Shown here: piece after piece, positions 22,955 to 33,280 of the stretch | Layout of the letters: each line of letters starts with the position of its first letter | Position numbering within the stretch: the stretch's first letter is position 1 | DNA from: Dasypus novemcinctus | Lineage: Eukaryota; Chordata; Mammalia; Cingulata; Dasypodidae | Direction of reading: 5' to 3' | Length of the DNA: 64,000 nucleotides | NCBI RefSeq assembly: GCF_030445035.2 | Contig: NC_080673.1 | Span: 202,760,726-202,824,725 of the forward strand | The notes under the pieces: model-generated | What the model saw: the letters and a program-made list of their open reading frames with translations, nothing else | What the model was told of the DNA's origin: nothing | Database searches by the model: none | Program-made: the position numbers and the translations under genes

Positions 22955-23295
22955 GGGGGGGGGCTAAATCACGCCCCCCACAGAGGCAGGTTCAAGTCCC
23001 AACCCGCGGCGCTGGGCTGTGAGCGGCCGTTTGAAGGCGTCGCTAGTCAGGGTGGGCGCAGAGCGAAGAGGGCAGGCCTTGGCCCAACAGGGGTAAGAGG
23101 TAAGAGGAGGAGCTGGACCCCGAAAAGGAAGCCAAGGCAGAGAGGGACCACCCACAGGATGGGAGCGGAAGTGCACCTCCCAGCAGGAACCCGGCTGCAG
23201 ATGCCGCGGGAAAAGACGGCCTGGCGAGGCCTGGATTTTGCACTCGAGCCTCCAAAACTGAGCCGACCAGTTGCTGTTGCTTAAGCCACCCGGGG
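22955..23295 (+). mobile_element. MLT1-type MaLR LTR
   Basis: MLT1-like features: aggttcaagtcccaaccc, a central region with ggaagccaaggcagagag, then gcctggattttgcactcg, cctccaaaactgagccg and gttgcttaagccaccc near the end. An 11-base G run precedes it at about 22955. Confidence 0.6.
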
Positions 23296-23454
23296 GTGTG
23301 GGGTGCACAGGAGCAGCCGTGGCATCGGGGCGCGGGCCGGGGGGCTCCTGTGCGAGGCCTCCGCACGTGACCCCCGGGAGCAAGCCACCGTTCCCGGGCG
23401 CTCCCCCACCCACCAGCTCACCCGGTCCTCCCCCAAACCCCCGAGAGAGACCCT

Positions 23455-23570
23455 GGAGGCAGGAAGCTAGCATTCGCCCCCATTTCACAGGTGGAAAACT
23501 GAGTCCTGGAGTGAAGAGGCACCCCCCACGGCACAGGGGCCCCCGTCTAGCAGGCAGGCTGCACAAGGCA
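23455..23570 (-). repeat. MIR fragment
   Basis: Antisense core cccccatttcacaggtgg, then aaaactgagtcctggag. Confidence 0.5.
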
Positions 23571-23734
23571 GCGCTCCTCACCCATTCCCGGGGCTAAAAC
23601 AGCGGCCGGCACGTGACTGAAGAGGGGTTAAAATCACTTCTTCTCACTATCTACACGCTTCCCCTCTTCTCTCTGCCAAGAGCTGGTGAAATTGTGAAAT
23701 AAAATGGGGATCGGGGTGGGGAGAGAAGTAACCT

Positions 23735-23860
23735 TTGCAATGCGCACTACGGGCCGGGCATGCCGCTTTTTCCTGTTCTACCGCAGGCCCTGGGCTGGCT
23801 CGGTCACCCCCAGTGTACAGATGAGAAGACGGAGGCTTCCTCCAGAAGGCGCCCCAGGGG
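23735..23860 (-). repeat. MIR fragment
   Basis: Antisense: gcgcactacgggccgggcat, then gtgtacagatgagaagacgg. Confidence 0.5.
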
Positions 23861-24959
23861 GGGCAGCTGAGCCCCCCTGGCAAGCCCCGCCCCCGCCAGC
23901 AGCCCAGAGGCCTCTTCAACCCGCGGCTGCTCACCAGGCTGCCGGGAGACAGGGCACCCCCTGGCACTTGCCCGTCCTTCCTCGACCTCTCCCCAGCAGG
24001 CGACAAAGGCCGCTCTCAGCTGCCCAGGCCCTGGCCCCTCCCCACACACACCCATCAGCAAAGCATGACTCAGCGGTTCTCCTCCAGGGACGCACCCCGC
24101 AGGCCTCTGCTCCCCGGTCCGCGCCCTCCCACCTGAGCAGGAACGGGAGGGGTCCTTCCACCCTGCCCGCCCCCCCCCCCCAGCCCCCGGCCCCGCAGGG
24201 CTCCAGCCCCCGGCCTCGGCCTCATTTCCGGCAGAGCCAGGCAGCCGGGCTGGCAGGCGCGACCTGCAGCTGAGCCCCACGGGGTCCCTGCCGCAAGCAC
24301 CCACGCATGCCAACCCCGCGGGACGCCGTGCCCAGGGTCCCTCCGCGCCCCCCCCGCGGCCCTGGTCTAATGCCCACGGACTCTCCGGCCCCGGGGGAGG
24401 AGCCGATGGCCGCTAGACCCGGGAGGCCGCAGGCGGCCCTGGGCGGTTCGCTCCGCCGCCCCCTGGCTGCGGCAGCCGAGGGTCCCCGGGTCCCCGAGGC
24501 CCGGTCGGGGCGAAAGGAGCCTTGGAAGTTTCTGACCTATAAACATGGGGCGCTGCCCCTCCGGATTCCACCAGCGCGGGGGCGGCGGTGGGGGCTGAGC
24601 TTTTAGAGCCAGCCTGGGGGGTTTCAAATGCGTCCCGTCGCCGTGGCATGTCCCACTTTTCAGGGAAATCCTGACAGTTTGGGGCCAGCTCCTCCTGCCT
24701 CAGGATATAAATCACCAAGAATAAAAGACCAAACTCAAGCTGGCCGCCTTCTCCCACGAAGGGACCCCGGCCTCCAGAGCCTGGGGAGGGGCCGAGCCAG
24801 CGGCCTCTCCTCGCAGGAGGATCTGACAGATGGGATTTTTTTTTTTCTGGGTCCCTCTTCCTCTCCGGGGAGCGGGCAGCCTAGAAAATTCTGCGGGTTT
24901 GGGGCAGGGCTGAAATAATAAATCCTGGGTTTTAAGCCATTACGTTTCCCCGGGGATTT
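23861..24959. other. GC-rich sequence inside intron 1, next to the promoter island
   Basis: CpG density rises toward the exon, and the segment at 24290-24600 is notably CpG-rich. A candidate CTCF-like site lies at 24456-24469. AT-rich pockets occur at 24700-24730 and 24900-24945. No exon was recognised. Confidence 0.4.
24456..24469 (-). promoter_or_regulatory. Candidate CTCF-like core
   Basis: The minus strand reads cagccagggggcgg, one mismatch from the CTCF core CCRSYAGRKGGCRS. Single motif matches are common in GC-rich DNA, so this is only a candidate. Confidence 0.25.
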
Positions 24960-25150
24960 CTTCACCCGATCAGCCGCAGGGAGGGCCTTTTCGGACGCGA
25001 TGGCCAGGGCGGTTCGGGGAGCAGAAAGCTGCCTCCCGCAGTGCCACCCGGAGGGCGGCGTGGAGGAGGGCACGGCCTCTCGGCGGAGCGGGGAAGGCGC
25101 CGTGGCCGGTGCCCCCGGGCTCCCTCCCTCCCTCCCGGGCCCGGGGCGCG

Positions 25151-25180
25151 TGGGGTGGGGTGGGGTGGGGTGGGGCGGGG
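25151..25180 (+). repeat. GGGGT tandem array, G-quadruplex candidate
   Basis: The plus strand reads tggggtggggtggggtgggg followed by tggggcgggg. It has at least five consecutive G4 runs separated by single T bases, a strong quadruplex pattern. It lies about 108-137 bases inside intron 1, counted from the splice donor, on the template strand of the minus-strand gene. Confidence 0.85.
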
Positions 25181-25281
25181 GACACACGACACACATCGCG
25201 CGGTCCAAACCTTCGGAGGGCATTCGGTGCGACGGCACCCCCACGCCGCGGCCGGCCGGAGGGGGTCTCAGACAACGCGTA

Positions 25282-25287
25282 CGTTAC
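25282..25287 (-). other. PPP2R2C: Splice donor of PPP2R2C first coding exon
   Basis: On the minus strand GAAG is followed by gtaacg. The GT donor breaks the codon after its first base, which fits the Ala codon that follows VTE in B55 proteins. Confidence 0.8.
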
Positions 25288-25357
25288 CTTCAGTCACATA
25301 GCTGTGGTCCCGCAGGAAGCTGTGGTTAATTTTCCGCGTGTCCGTGTCCTCGCCCAT
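25288..25357 (-). CDS. PPP2R2C: PPP2R2C first coding exon (PP2A regulatory subunit B55 gamma, N-terminus)
   Basis: The minus strand begins ATGGGCGAGGACACG and encodes 23 residues, starting [14 protein letters not shown] and ending LRDHSYVTE, plus one base of the next codon before a gtaacg donor. This is the N-terminus of the B55 family. The GEDTDT start and the HSF and YVTE variants point to the gamma isoform; the beta isoform reads EEDIDT and YATE at these positions. B55 gamma is a WD40 beta-propeller subunit of about 447 residues. It binds the PP2A scaffold and directs the phosphatase to substrates, mainly in brain. Only this exon is present. The next exon (starting DIIS) was not found toward position 1, as expected for a very long first intron. 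The surrounding CpG island and matching donor phase support a live exon and not a retrocopy. Confidence 0.93.
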
Positions 25358-25960
25358 TGAAGGCCGTGCCCGCTGCCCTGGGCATGCCCCGCCGCCGCAC
25401 ACCGATGCAATCCGCAGAGGTCGCGCCGGGCGCGCGGGCCATGCCGCCGCAGCCTAGCAAGGGCGCGGGCCGCCGGGGCCCCGGGGGGCGGGCATCGCGG
25501 GGGGCGGGGGGCGGCCGGGCGGGGCGCGGGGGCGCCGCGGTCAAGCGAGCGCGCGGCGGGCGGGCGGCGGCCGCGGGGTCGGGCGGGCCGGGGGCCCGGC
25601 GCGCATCCCGGCCGGCCCGTGCGCGCTGCGTCGTGCGCCCGGAGGCCGGGCTGCGGGGCGCCAGGCGGCGGCGGCGGCGGCGAGGGGACGCGCGCGGCGC
25701 GGCGCGGAGCGAGCCGGGGCCGAGGCGGGCTGCGCGGGCGGGGGCCGCCGCCGCCGCCGTCGCAGGCCCCTCCCTCGCGCCGCCCGCTCCTCCGCCCCCC
25801 GCGCCCCGCGCCGCCCGCCGCCGCCGGCCCACGAGCGACCCCGCAGGTGGAGCCCGCGCCCGGCGGAGGCGCCGGCGGGGGGTCGGGCTCGAGGCCGCGC
25901 GCGTGGGCACCCCGGGCGCGTCGCGGGGGAGGTTGGAAGGAGGCGGCCGGCTGCGGCGGG

Positions 25961-27483
25961 GCAAGGCGGGCCAGCTGGGCCTTGGGGGGCGCCTTGGGTG
26001 CCCCTGTGCTCCACCAATGGGGTAATTGGGGTCTGGGGTGCAGCTGAAGAGCGGGGGGAGGGGCGCACCTGGAGGATGGGAGACTGTTGGGGTGGGGGGA
26101 GGGCGCGGAGGCCCGTTCACTGCCCAAAGAGCCGGCAGGTACAAGAGGGTGGTCGGCTGAGTTCCAGGGGACCTCCCCCAAAGCGGGCCCGTGAAGACAG
26201 CACCCTACAGGGCAAACTTTGGATGAGATTCTGACTCCAGTACCGTGCTCAGTCCGCCCTCTGCTTACTGGGGAGATGGGTGGTAGGAACCGTGCTGGGT
26301 GCGCTCCCACATCAGGCTGGAAAATGCTGTTCCCGCCCGCATTCCCTTCCGCCAAGCCGGAGGGGCGCCTGCCCGCCCACCTGCCATTCTCCGTGTGTCC
26401 CCAGCATCCTACCCGGTGCCTGGCACATAGTAGGCCCCCCGAAAGCCTTTGTCCCCTCTCACAGAGCCCCTGCCCTATCACCCTAAGTGCCCTGCCCTGA
26501 GCCCAGGGCCGGGGGTGCTGCGGGGGTGTGGGGAGGGGACATTTGGAGCCTGGTTCCCGAGGCTCTCCCTGCCGGGCCCTGTCCCTGTCTTTGGGTAGGG
26601 AGGGGAAGGGGAGGCGCAGATGGCCTGGGGAGGGAGGAAGTGACCGGAAGGTCCTGGCGGGGAGGGGGTGAAGGTGCAGGTGGGAGGTGGAGCTGGTATG
26701 GCCGAGTCTCCCCAACTGGAAAGCTCTCCCCTCCTTTCAGCCGGTTTCACGGGGACTCCAGGCAGCTCCCCAAATTGGCCATGTGGGGGTGGGAAGTCCA
26801 GAAAAGGCCAGTGCAGGGAGAATGGGGGTCGCAGGATAGACTGGTGAGGTGGGGTGCCATCTCAGGGGTCTCGGGGGTGGATGGGAGGCGTCTCCTCAGC
26901 TGCCACTGGGCTTTTGTCCCAAAGAAGTGCCCAGTGGGTCGGTGACCTGTGGGTCGGTGAAAGCCCCCACCCACCCCGGCACCTGCAGGGGATAGATGAG
27001 GGCACTGCGGGGGGTCCCGGGACTGCCAGCACCTGCTCGCTGAGTCCCCCAACCTGTCGCAGCCTCCGCTTTTTCACCGTGGCACAGGTGTGCAGATTCA
27101 GTGCAAGGACCGGTAAGGCTTCTGCCCGGAGCAGCACTGGGCCTGGCACCCGCCCTGGCCGCCCTCGGGTCGCTGCCGCCTCACGCCCAGGTGACCGCAC
27201 GCTGTCTTCGCTCTCCCGCCGCCTGGGGGCGCCCACAGGGCGTGAGAGCCGCTGTCCTCCCCTAACGCCTGAGCGCCTCAAGTGCCCTGCACCTCACATC
27301 CTAGACCCACGCCCCGCTCTGCCCGCGGGACAGCTAAACGGCCGCAGCACGGGCGCCGGAAGGCAGGCAGGCTAGCCAGCGCGCCCAGGCCAGCGCGGCC
27401 TCGTCGGAAAGGGACGCAAGCCAGGACTGGCTTCCCAGGGCGGTCAGTTCACGCTCCTGCCTCCTGCCTGCTCATTTATGTTC
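25961..27483. other. G-rich flank upstream of the PPP2R2C exon
   Basis: CpG density falls off. Contains a short L2-like tail at about 26400-26450 (ggtgcctggcacatagtagg). No second exon was recognised. G-rich stretches at 26500-26700 give long artefactual frames. Confidence 0.4.
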
Positions 27484-28048
27484 ACTGCTATGGTGGTGCT
27501 GGTGCAGTGAGGGTGCTGGCGCTGTGAGGGTGCTGGCGCTGTGAGGGCGCTGTGCGGGTGCTGGAGCTGTGAGGGTGCTGGAGCTGTGCGGGTGCTGTGA
27601 GGGTGCTGGTGCTGTGCGGGTGCTGTGAGGGTGCTGGAGCTGTGAGGGTGCTGGAGCTGTGCGGGTGCTGTGAGGGTGCTGTGAGGGTGCTGGCGCTGTG
27701 CAGGTGCTGGCGCTGTGAGGGTGCTGGTGCTGTGCGGGTGCTGGAGGGTGCTGGTGCTGTGCAGGTGCTGTGAGGGTGCTGGCGCTGTGCGGGTGCTGTG
27801 AGGGTGCTGGAGCTGTGAGGGTGCTGGCGCTGTGTGGGTGCTGGAGGGTGCTGGTGCTGTGCGGGTGCTGTGAGGGTGCTGGCGCTGTGCGGGCGCTGTG
27901 AGGGTGCTGGAGCTGTGAGGGTGCTGGCGCTGTGCGGGTGCTGGAGGGTGCTGGTGCTGTGCAGGTGCTGTGCGGGTGCTGTGAGGGTGCTGGCGCTGTG
28001 CTGGCGCTGTGCGGGTGCTGTGAGGGTGCTGGCGCTGAACTGCTGACG
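27484..28048 (+). repeat. GC-rich minisatellite, mixed 17-bp and 11-bp units
   Basis: Built from gtgagggtgctggcgct and gtgcgggtgct in variable order, giving composite periods of about 28 bases. The G-rich strand is the plus strand. All three minus frames stay open across the array and read as His/Pro/Ser/Thr/Ala repeats (SQHPHSASTLTAPAP), a repeat artefact. It lies about 2.1-2.7 kb upstream of the PPP2R2C start codon. Confidence 0.92.
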
Positions 28049-28070
28049 ATGGTGATGATGATGATGATGA
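28049..28070 (+). repeat. Short GAT microsatellite
   Basis: Contains gatggtgatgatgatgatga, directly beyond the minisatellite. Confidence 0.75.
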
Positions 28071-28877
28071 CGACACTGCTGCCACCGCTGCCGCGCCTCG
28101 CCCTCCCGCACGTCCCTGTCTCTCCTCGCTGACCTTGGACAGACCCCCGCTCCGTCCTTCCAGCCCACCGATTCTGCGGACACCCCCACCGCAGCCTCGG
28201 GGCCACCCTGGACCACGGTCGTAACAGCCCCACCCTGGCCCCCGGCAGGGTCCGCTTACGTGGTCAGCACCGCAGCCGCCCGGGCACCCCAACGTGGGGG
28301 GTCTCCAGCCTCGCTGGCCCGGAGGCTCTGCAGCAGTCCCCTCCCTGCCCCCGCGTGGCCTGCCCCGCCCCTCAGCGGCTCCCCCCCAAGTCTCCCGGAG
28401 CCCCCACCCTCCGATCTGAGCCAGGCCTTCAGCGCCTCCTTTGACGTCTTGCCACCACCCATCCCACTCAAGCAGGTGCTCACAGCTGCCCCGTCTGTGT
28501 CTGCGCCCACCCCACCCCCGGCGGCAGGCTGCTCTCCAGGCCTGCCCCTCTGGCCCCCGCAGGCCACGTGCCTCACACCCACCGTCCGTACCCCTCCCCT
28601 GCAGCCTCTCCCTCCTCGTGGACTCCGCCCATTTATTCATCCGTGACAAATGTTTGTTGAGCACCTACTATGCAGCCAGGGAGGAAGTAGAGCAGGAAAC
28701 AGAACAGATAAAGCTCCCGAGGGGTTGACATCATGCTGGAGGGAGATGGACAATTTAAAGGGACGCCACCCGCTTCTCTTGCACCTCTGCCGCCTTCTCG
28801 GCTGCTTTGGAAGTTACACTTCTTCAGATGGTCCCGGAAATGTCGTCTCAGTGTTTTCTCCCCGCCCTCCAACTTAT
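28071..28877. other. Non-coding spacer
   Basis: C-rich to about 28620, then an L2/MIR-like phrase (tgtttgttgagcacctacta) at about 28652. No exon was recognised. Confidence 0.35.
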
Positions 28878-29365
28878 TTTACCTGGAGCATAATACATGC
28901 ACAGAGAAGTGCACAAAACTTAAAGGCTCAGCTCAAGGGACTGTCACGGGCAAACATTCGTGTACCTACCACCCAAGTCAGGAAAGAGGATGTGACCAGC
29001 CCCCAGGGCCCCCCTCACTGTCCATTCTCTCCACTGTGGGCCACCACCCAAAGGCAAGCCCAACTTTACTTCCAGCATTAGAGTTTCGTGTCTGGAGACG
29101 TTCTACAAAGAGGATCATGAGACATGAATGGTTGCGTATCTAGTTTCTTTTGCTCATCAGTACACTTCTGAGATTCACTTGTGTTTATATGTATGTAGCT
29201 GTGATTTATTCATTTTTCATTGTTGTGTAATATTCCATTGTAGAAATATACCACAATTTATCTCTTCTACTGTGGGACATTTAGGTTTTCAGTTTAGCGG
29301 TTATTACTATGTCTCAGCACACACGTGAACACACTTCTGTTGGGTACCTACATTCCTCGGGGAAC
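28878..29365 (-). mobile_element. LINE-1 3' UTR, antisense
   Basis: Antisense L1 3' end wording: gtgtaatattccattgtaga, aatataccacaatttatctc, tctactgtgggacatttagg, preceded by tgtacctaccacccaagtca. Confidence 0.75.
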
Positions 29366-29889
29366 GGACAGGCAATCAGGTGTATGTAGCGCCTACGTGT
29401 GTTTTACTTTGGTACCTGATGTTATGCAGCCACCAAAGAGGACATGTAGGAGAGTCCCTCTTTCTGCGCCAGCTTCGTGTAGGTGACCTTACTGCTCGTG
29501 GCTGTAGCCGTGTGCTGTGTCCCCGCCGCGCAGCACACTTCTTCATTCCCTCTCCTGGTGATCGGGGCTCACCTCGGCAGCCGATCACCAAGTCCCCTCT
29601 GTCCCTCAGACAGAGCTCTTAGACCCTCCCCTCCTCACGCCAGCCTCTCTGCCCTGCTGGGATCCAGGCCTCCACCCTCCCTCGTGTGGGCTGCAAGCCG
29701 AGCCGGCCGTGTTCACTAGCCCGCGTAAGATGTCCAAGGCCCCGGCATCCACGTGCTAAAGCGTAAATTCCAAGGCCTTCAGACTCTGGCCCAAAACGCA
29801 TCTCCAGCCAATTCCCTGGGAGCCCTGTTTGCTCTTCCCTGAACTTTTGCAAGCTCCCAAGCAAGGAAGGCCCCTTGCTCCACCGGCAT
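29366..29889. other. Non-coding spacer
   Basis: No exon or repeat recognised. Confidence 0.35.
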
Positions 29890-30335
29890 CCGCCCAGATG
29901 CCACCTTGAATGACCGCAGCAGCCCCCGCTTATCAGGTGGCCGTGGTGGTGGCCGGTCGCGTGGCCCCCTCCTGTCCTGCTTCGTGTCTCCTTCGGCGCA
30001 TGTGGCGGATTTGCGCTTCCCCATCCCTTTGGAAGTCAGTGCAGTCGTGAGACTTGCTTTGGACAATGAAATGAGGGAAGCATCTAGGATCTCTGCCGAG
30101 TGGGAGCTTTCAGAGGCTGTGTGTAACTTGCCAGACTTTTTTTCTCCCGACTCGGGGTAAAGGAAGCACCCCTCGAGATACCACCTCCGTCAGCCAAGGT
30201 TCCCAAGTCATGACACAAAAGAGGGTCCCTACTCAATGTGTAGCATGAGCAAGAAATAAACCAGTGCTGTATTCACTCACTAAGATTTGTGGACTGTTTG
30301 TTATTGCAGCGTAACCGCATCTATCCTGATAGATA
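29890..30335 (+). mobile_element. MaLR-like LTR fragment
   Basis: Contains gagacttgctttggacaatg, gaaatgagggaagcatctag, tgtagcatgagcaagaaata, aaccagtgctg and the terminal tttgttattgcagcgtaacc, a layout typical of old mammalian MaLR-type LTRs with a polyadenylation signal and a tttgtta...gcagc end. Confidence 0.55.
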
Positions 30336-30749
30336 CATCCTCCCATGCCAGGTGCTGGCTAAGCACTTCACATGTTATCTTGTTCTATCCTCAAACTAAG
30401 GGCTCCCTGTTTCAGCCAGAATGGACTAGGTTATATTACACTAACGACCCATCCCCAGAACATGCTGCTTAAAGCCTAGCTCTGATTCAGGCTGCAGGCT
30501 GTCACGAGTTGATCTGATCTTGTCATCTCCACTCTGGGACCCAGGCCAACAGGGCAGCTCCTAGTTTCAGCATTGCTGGGCTCATGGCAGAGGTAAAAGG
30601 GAGACACGGGGCCACCAGCTGACTTCTAGAGCTTCCCTGGCCCGAGCAAGTCATAAACCACCTCTCAAGTTCAGCAGGACAGGAGGGAACTGCAGGGCCC
30701 ATGCAGGCACGGCCTCAGGAGCACGGAAGGGATGTTATCTCCCAGGGAG
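30336..30749. other. Non-coding spacer with old repeat remnants
   Basis: A short antisense MIR-like phrase (ccaggtgctggctaagcact) lies at about 30349. The rest resembles an unclassified ancient repeat. Confidence 0.35.
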
Positions 30750-30900
30750 GGGTGGCAGAGAATTATTGCACAATAATATGGCCTACCGCTGGACCCATTT
30801 TATAGATGAGAAGAGCAGAGGCACAAGTTGCTTTTCCCAGGTCACCCTGCTAGAGAATGGCAGAGCTGAGATTTCACCAGGCCCAAGGGATGCCAAAGCA
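30750..30900 (-). repeat. MIR SINE
   Basis: Antisense MIR: acccattttatagatgagaa, gaggcacaagttgcttttcc, caggtcaccctgctagagaa, tggcagagctgagattt. Confidence 0.7.
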
Positions 30901-32055
30901 CGTGTCGCCCGCCCATACTAGCCAGTGCTGGTCTAATCACCCCATGCTGCGGCCTTTCTCCTCTGTGGCTACCCAGGCCCCGGGGTGCAGGCTGCTTCAA
31001 GGTGGGTGCCTGGGCTCTTTCCACCACCGTGAGTCATGTGTTTATGCAAGGACTGGGCGCTCCTCCAGAAAAACGACAGGCAAAATCCCACCCAGCCTGC
31101 GCCTGGTCTAAGCCCCCAAATGCTGAGCCATGTAGACCCCTTAAACAGAGATGAGGTCCACACGGACGGGCCCACAGCAATCATCCAGCCCAATACTCGA
31201 GAGCCGTTACTGCCCACTGCAAAGTAACTCTCAGGGTAGAACCCTTGGAAATAGGGGAAAGCAGAAAAGCTGCAGTCCTAAGTCCCAGCATAATTACCTA
31301 AACGTTTTGGAAGGTGTCATGCCAAGGGTTTATCATGAGATTTTTGTTTTTACATAGTCATGATCCTGAATCGCTTGTTTTTTGTATTTTATTTATTTTA
31401 AGGAAACAGTTCAACTAGTGCCTACATCATATTATTACAAATCCCTGCCCTTCAAAAGGAGCACACGTGAACGTTCTGGCTTAATCCGCTTGAGCTCTTG
31501 CTGGTTTGGAATAAAGAGCCACAGATGCTTGGAAGTCCCTGATCCCTCCCTTCTCTGGGCAGCGCCAGCCACTAGCCCAAAGCTGGGGTTCCTTCCCCAG
31601 CCGCGCCCTAGACTTTAGCACCTATCCATGCCTGATCTCATTTTGTGTCATTTTAACGTTTATATAAACATTATCACAATTGATTGCACCACACTGCAAA
31701 ACGCTTTTTTTCTAGACATTCTGTTTTCAGCGCTACCCAGTTTCTTCATTGATTCTGAACGCTGCAGGCAAACAATCGATGGCATGCGGGCACCTGCTCA
31801 CACCCTCCCACAGGAGCTGATGGCACCCATCTCCACCCAGCTCCGTGTCCAGTGACGGCACAGTGGTAGCTGGACATCAGCCATGGGCAGAGGATTTACT
31901 TGCAAGAAACCAGTTGGCTGCAGATTAAGGCTTTTTCTCCCTAGACAGCATACCAGTGGCGACAACTAATTTATTCTTTCTTCCCATCTCCTGCCACTCC
32001 CCTTGACGCATCGTTGGGTTGCTTCCCAGGTTGGGGGATCTAAAAGAATGTTGTT
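30901..32055. other. Non-coding spacer
   Basis: No exon recognised. AT-rich sequence at about 31370-31460 and 31630-31740 may be eroded L1. Confidence 0.35.
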
Positions 32056-32149
32056 GGGGAGCAGATGTGGCTCAAGAGGTTGAGCACCTGCTTCCCACAT
32101 GGGAGATGCTATGTTTGGTTCCCGGTGACTCCTTAAAAAAAAACAAGCA
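32056..32149 (+). mobile_element. Short DAS-type tRNA-head SINE
   Basis: Contains gcagatgtggctcaagaggt, tgagcacctgcttcccacat, a degenerate B-box and an A-rich tail near 32131-32145. Confidence 0.7.
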
Positions 32150-32523
32150 GGGAAACGGACTTTGGCCCAGTGGTTAGGGCGTCCGTCTACCATATGGGAG
32201 GTCCGCGGTTCAAACCCCGGGCCTCCTTGACCCGTGTGGAGCTGGCCCATGCGCAGTGCTGATGCGCACAAGGAGTGCCGCGCCACGCAAGGGTGTCCCC
32301 CGCGTGGGGGAGCCCTACGCGCCGCGCAAGGAGTGCGCCCGTGAGGAAAGCCGCCCAGCGTGAAAAGAAAGAGCAGCCTGCCCAGGAATGGCGCCGCCCA
32401 CACTTCCCGTGCCGCTGACGACAACAGAAGCGGACAAAGAAACAAGACGCAGCAAATAGACACCAAGAACAGACAACCAGGGGAGGGGGGGAATTAAATA
32501 AATAAATAAATAAATAAATAAAA
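32150..32523 (+). mobile_element. DAS-type SINE, full-length style
   Basis: The head acggactttggcccagtgg and B-box cggttcaaaccccgg lead into the body and a tail that has become an AATA repeat (about 32495-32523). It sits at the A-rich tail of the preceding short SINE. The tail segment lacks about 35 bases (from the acacacggagagctgacacg region) seen in the 4058 copy. Confidence 0.88.
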
Positions 32524-32558
32524 AGGCATAACAAAAAGCAAACAAAAAAATCAACTCA

Positions 32559-32665
32559 AGGGAGCTGATGTGGCTCAGTGGTTGAGCACCGGCTTCCCTC
32601 ATACAAGGTCCCGGGATCAATCCCTGGTCCCCGGGACCTCAAAAACAACAACAAACAACAACAAA
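32559..32665 (+). mobile_element. Short DAS-type tRNA-head SINE
   Basis: Contains ggagctgatgtggctcagtg, a B-box-like cgggatcaatccctgg and an A-rich CAA-repeat tail. Third SINE in a row. Confidence 0.75.
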
Positions 32666-32679
32666 AACCAATATTATCT

Positions 32680-33280
32680 TACCTATTTCCTTATATCCAA
32701 GTAAAAGAATTTCTATAGGATGGGCACCTGGAAGGCGGGTGACTGGGTCCTGGTGTACAAATATATTTAACTTTCTGGATGTTACCAAATCACAAAACAG
32801 TCTACCCTCCCACCACACTGTATTCATTCTCACTGTACCACATTGGAATTGACTTAACTGCTTGTCAAGCTGAGGGGTGGACTGACAGGTCATGCCTGTG
32901 GAACATGCCACTCCTGATTACCAGTGTGTTTGGGCAGCTTTCTAGATAACCATTTCTCTGCTATGAATTGCCTGTTCTTTCCCTTTGCCCATTTCTCCAT
33001 TGGGTTACTTGATCTTTTTTTTTTACTGATTTGTTGGAGTCCTTATATAATTTATCACATACCCTCTGTTGGTATATGTTGCAAACTTTCTTTTCTAATT
33101 TTTTGCTTTTCACTTAACTGTGTTTATGGCTTTCTTGCCCTACAGAAGTCATTATAATTTTGAAGGAGTGACTTTTAGCAATCTCTTCTTTGAAAAAGTA
33201 TGCCATTTGTGTCCTATTTAAAAAGTGCTTTTCTACTCCTGAGTTATAAAAGTGGTCTACAACATGTCCTTCTGAAGGTG
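32680..33280 (-). mobile_element. LINE-1, antisense, part 1 (3' region)
   Basis: Antisense L1 3' UTR: tgatttgttggagtccttat, ccctctgttggtatatgttg, tgcttttcacttaactgtgt. It continues after the LTR-like insert at 33281-33772. Confidence 0.75.

Larger units (their letters stand above)
24960..25960 (-). promoter_or_regulatory. PPP2R2C: CpG island: PPP2R2C promoter, 5' UTR and start of intron 1
   Basis: This is the most CpG-dense kilobase in the window, with near-continuous CG dinucleotides at 25380-25930 and many GC boxes (ggggcggg and its complement). It surrounds the first coding exon at 25288-25357. Upstream on the minus strand (25358 to about 25960) should hold the 5' UTR and core promoter. 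No TATA box was seen close to the ATG, as expected of a CpG-island promoter. The start site cannot be fixed from sequence alone. Long frames on both strands are by-products of the lack of stop codons in GC-rich DNA. Confidence 0.8.

Noticed and set aside
1-25281. PPP2R2C exon 2 (DIIS...GELLATGDKGG)
   Set aside because: No matching sequence was seen on the minus strand. A long intron 1 is expected, so absence is not surprising.
25294-26715. A 473-codon open frame on the minus strand across the CpG island
   Set aside because: It overlaps the PPP2R2C exon in a different frame, is Pro/Arg/Ala-rich and has no recognisable domain. GC-rich DNA lacks stop codons in several frames at once.
27444-28664. 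Minus-strand frames of 406, 253 and 242 codons over the minisatellite
   Set aside because: All three frames are open through the repeat and encode low-complexity His/Pro/Ser/Thr repeats. This reflects the repeat unit, not coding selection.
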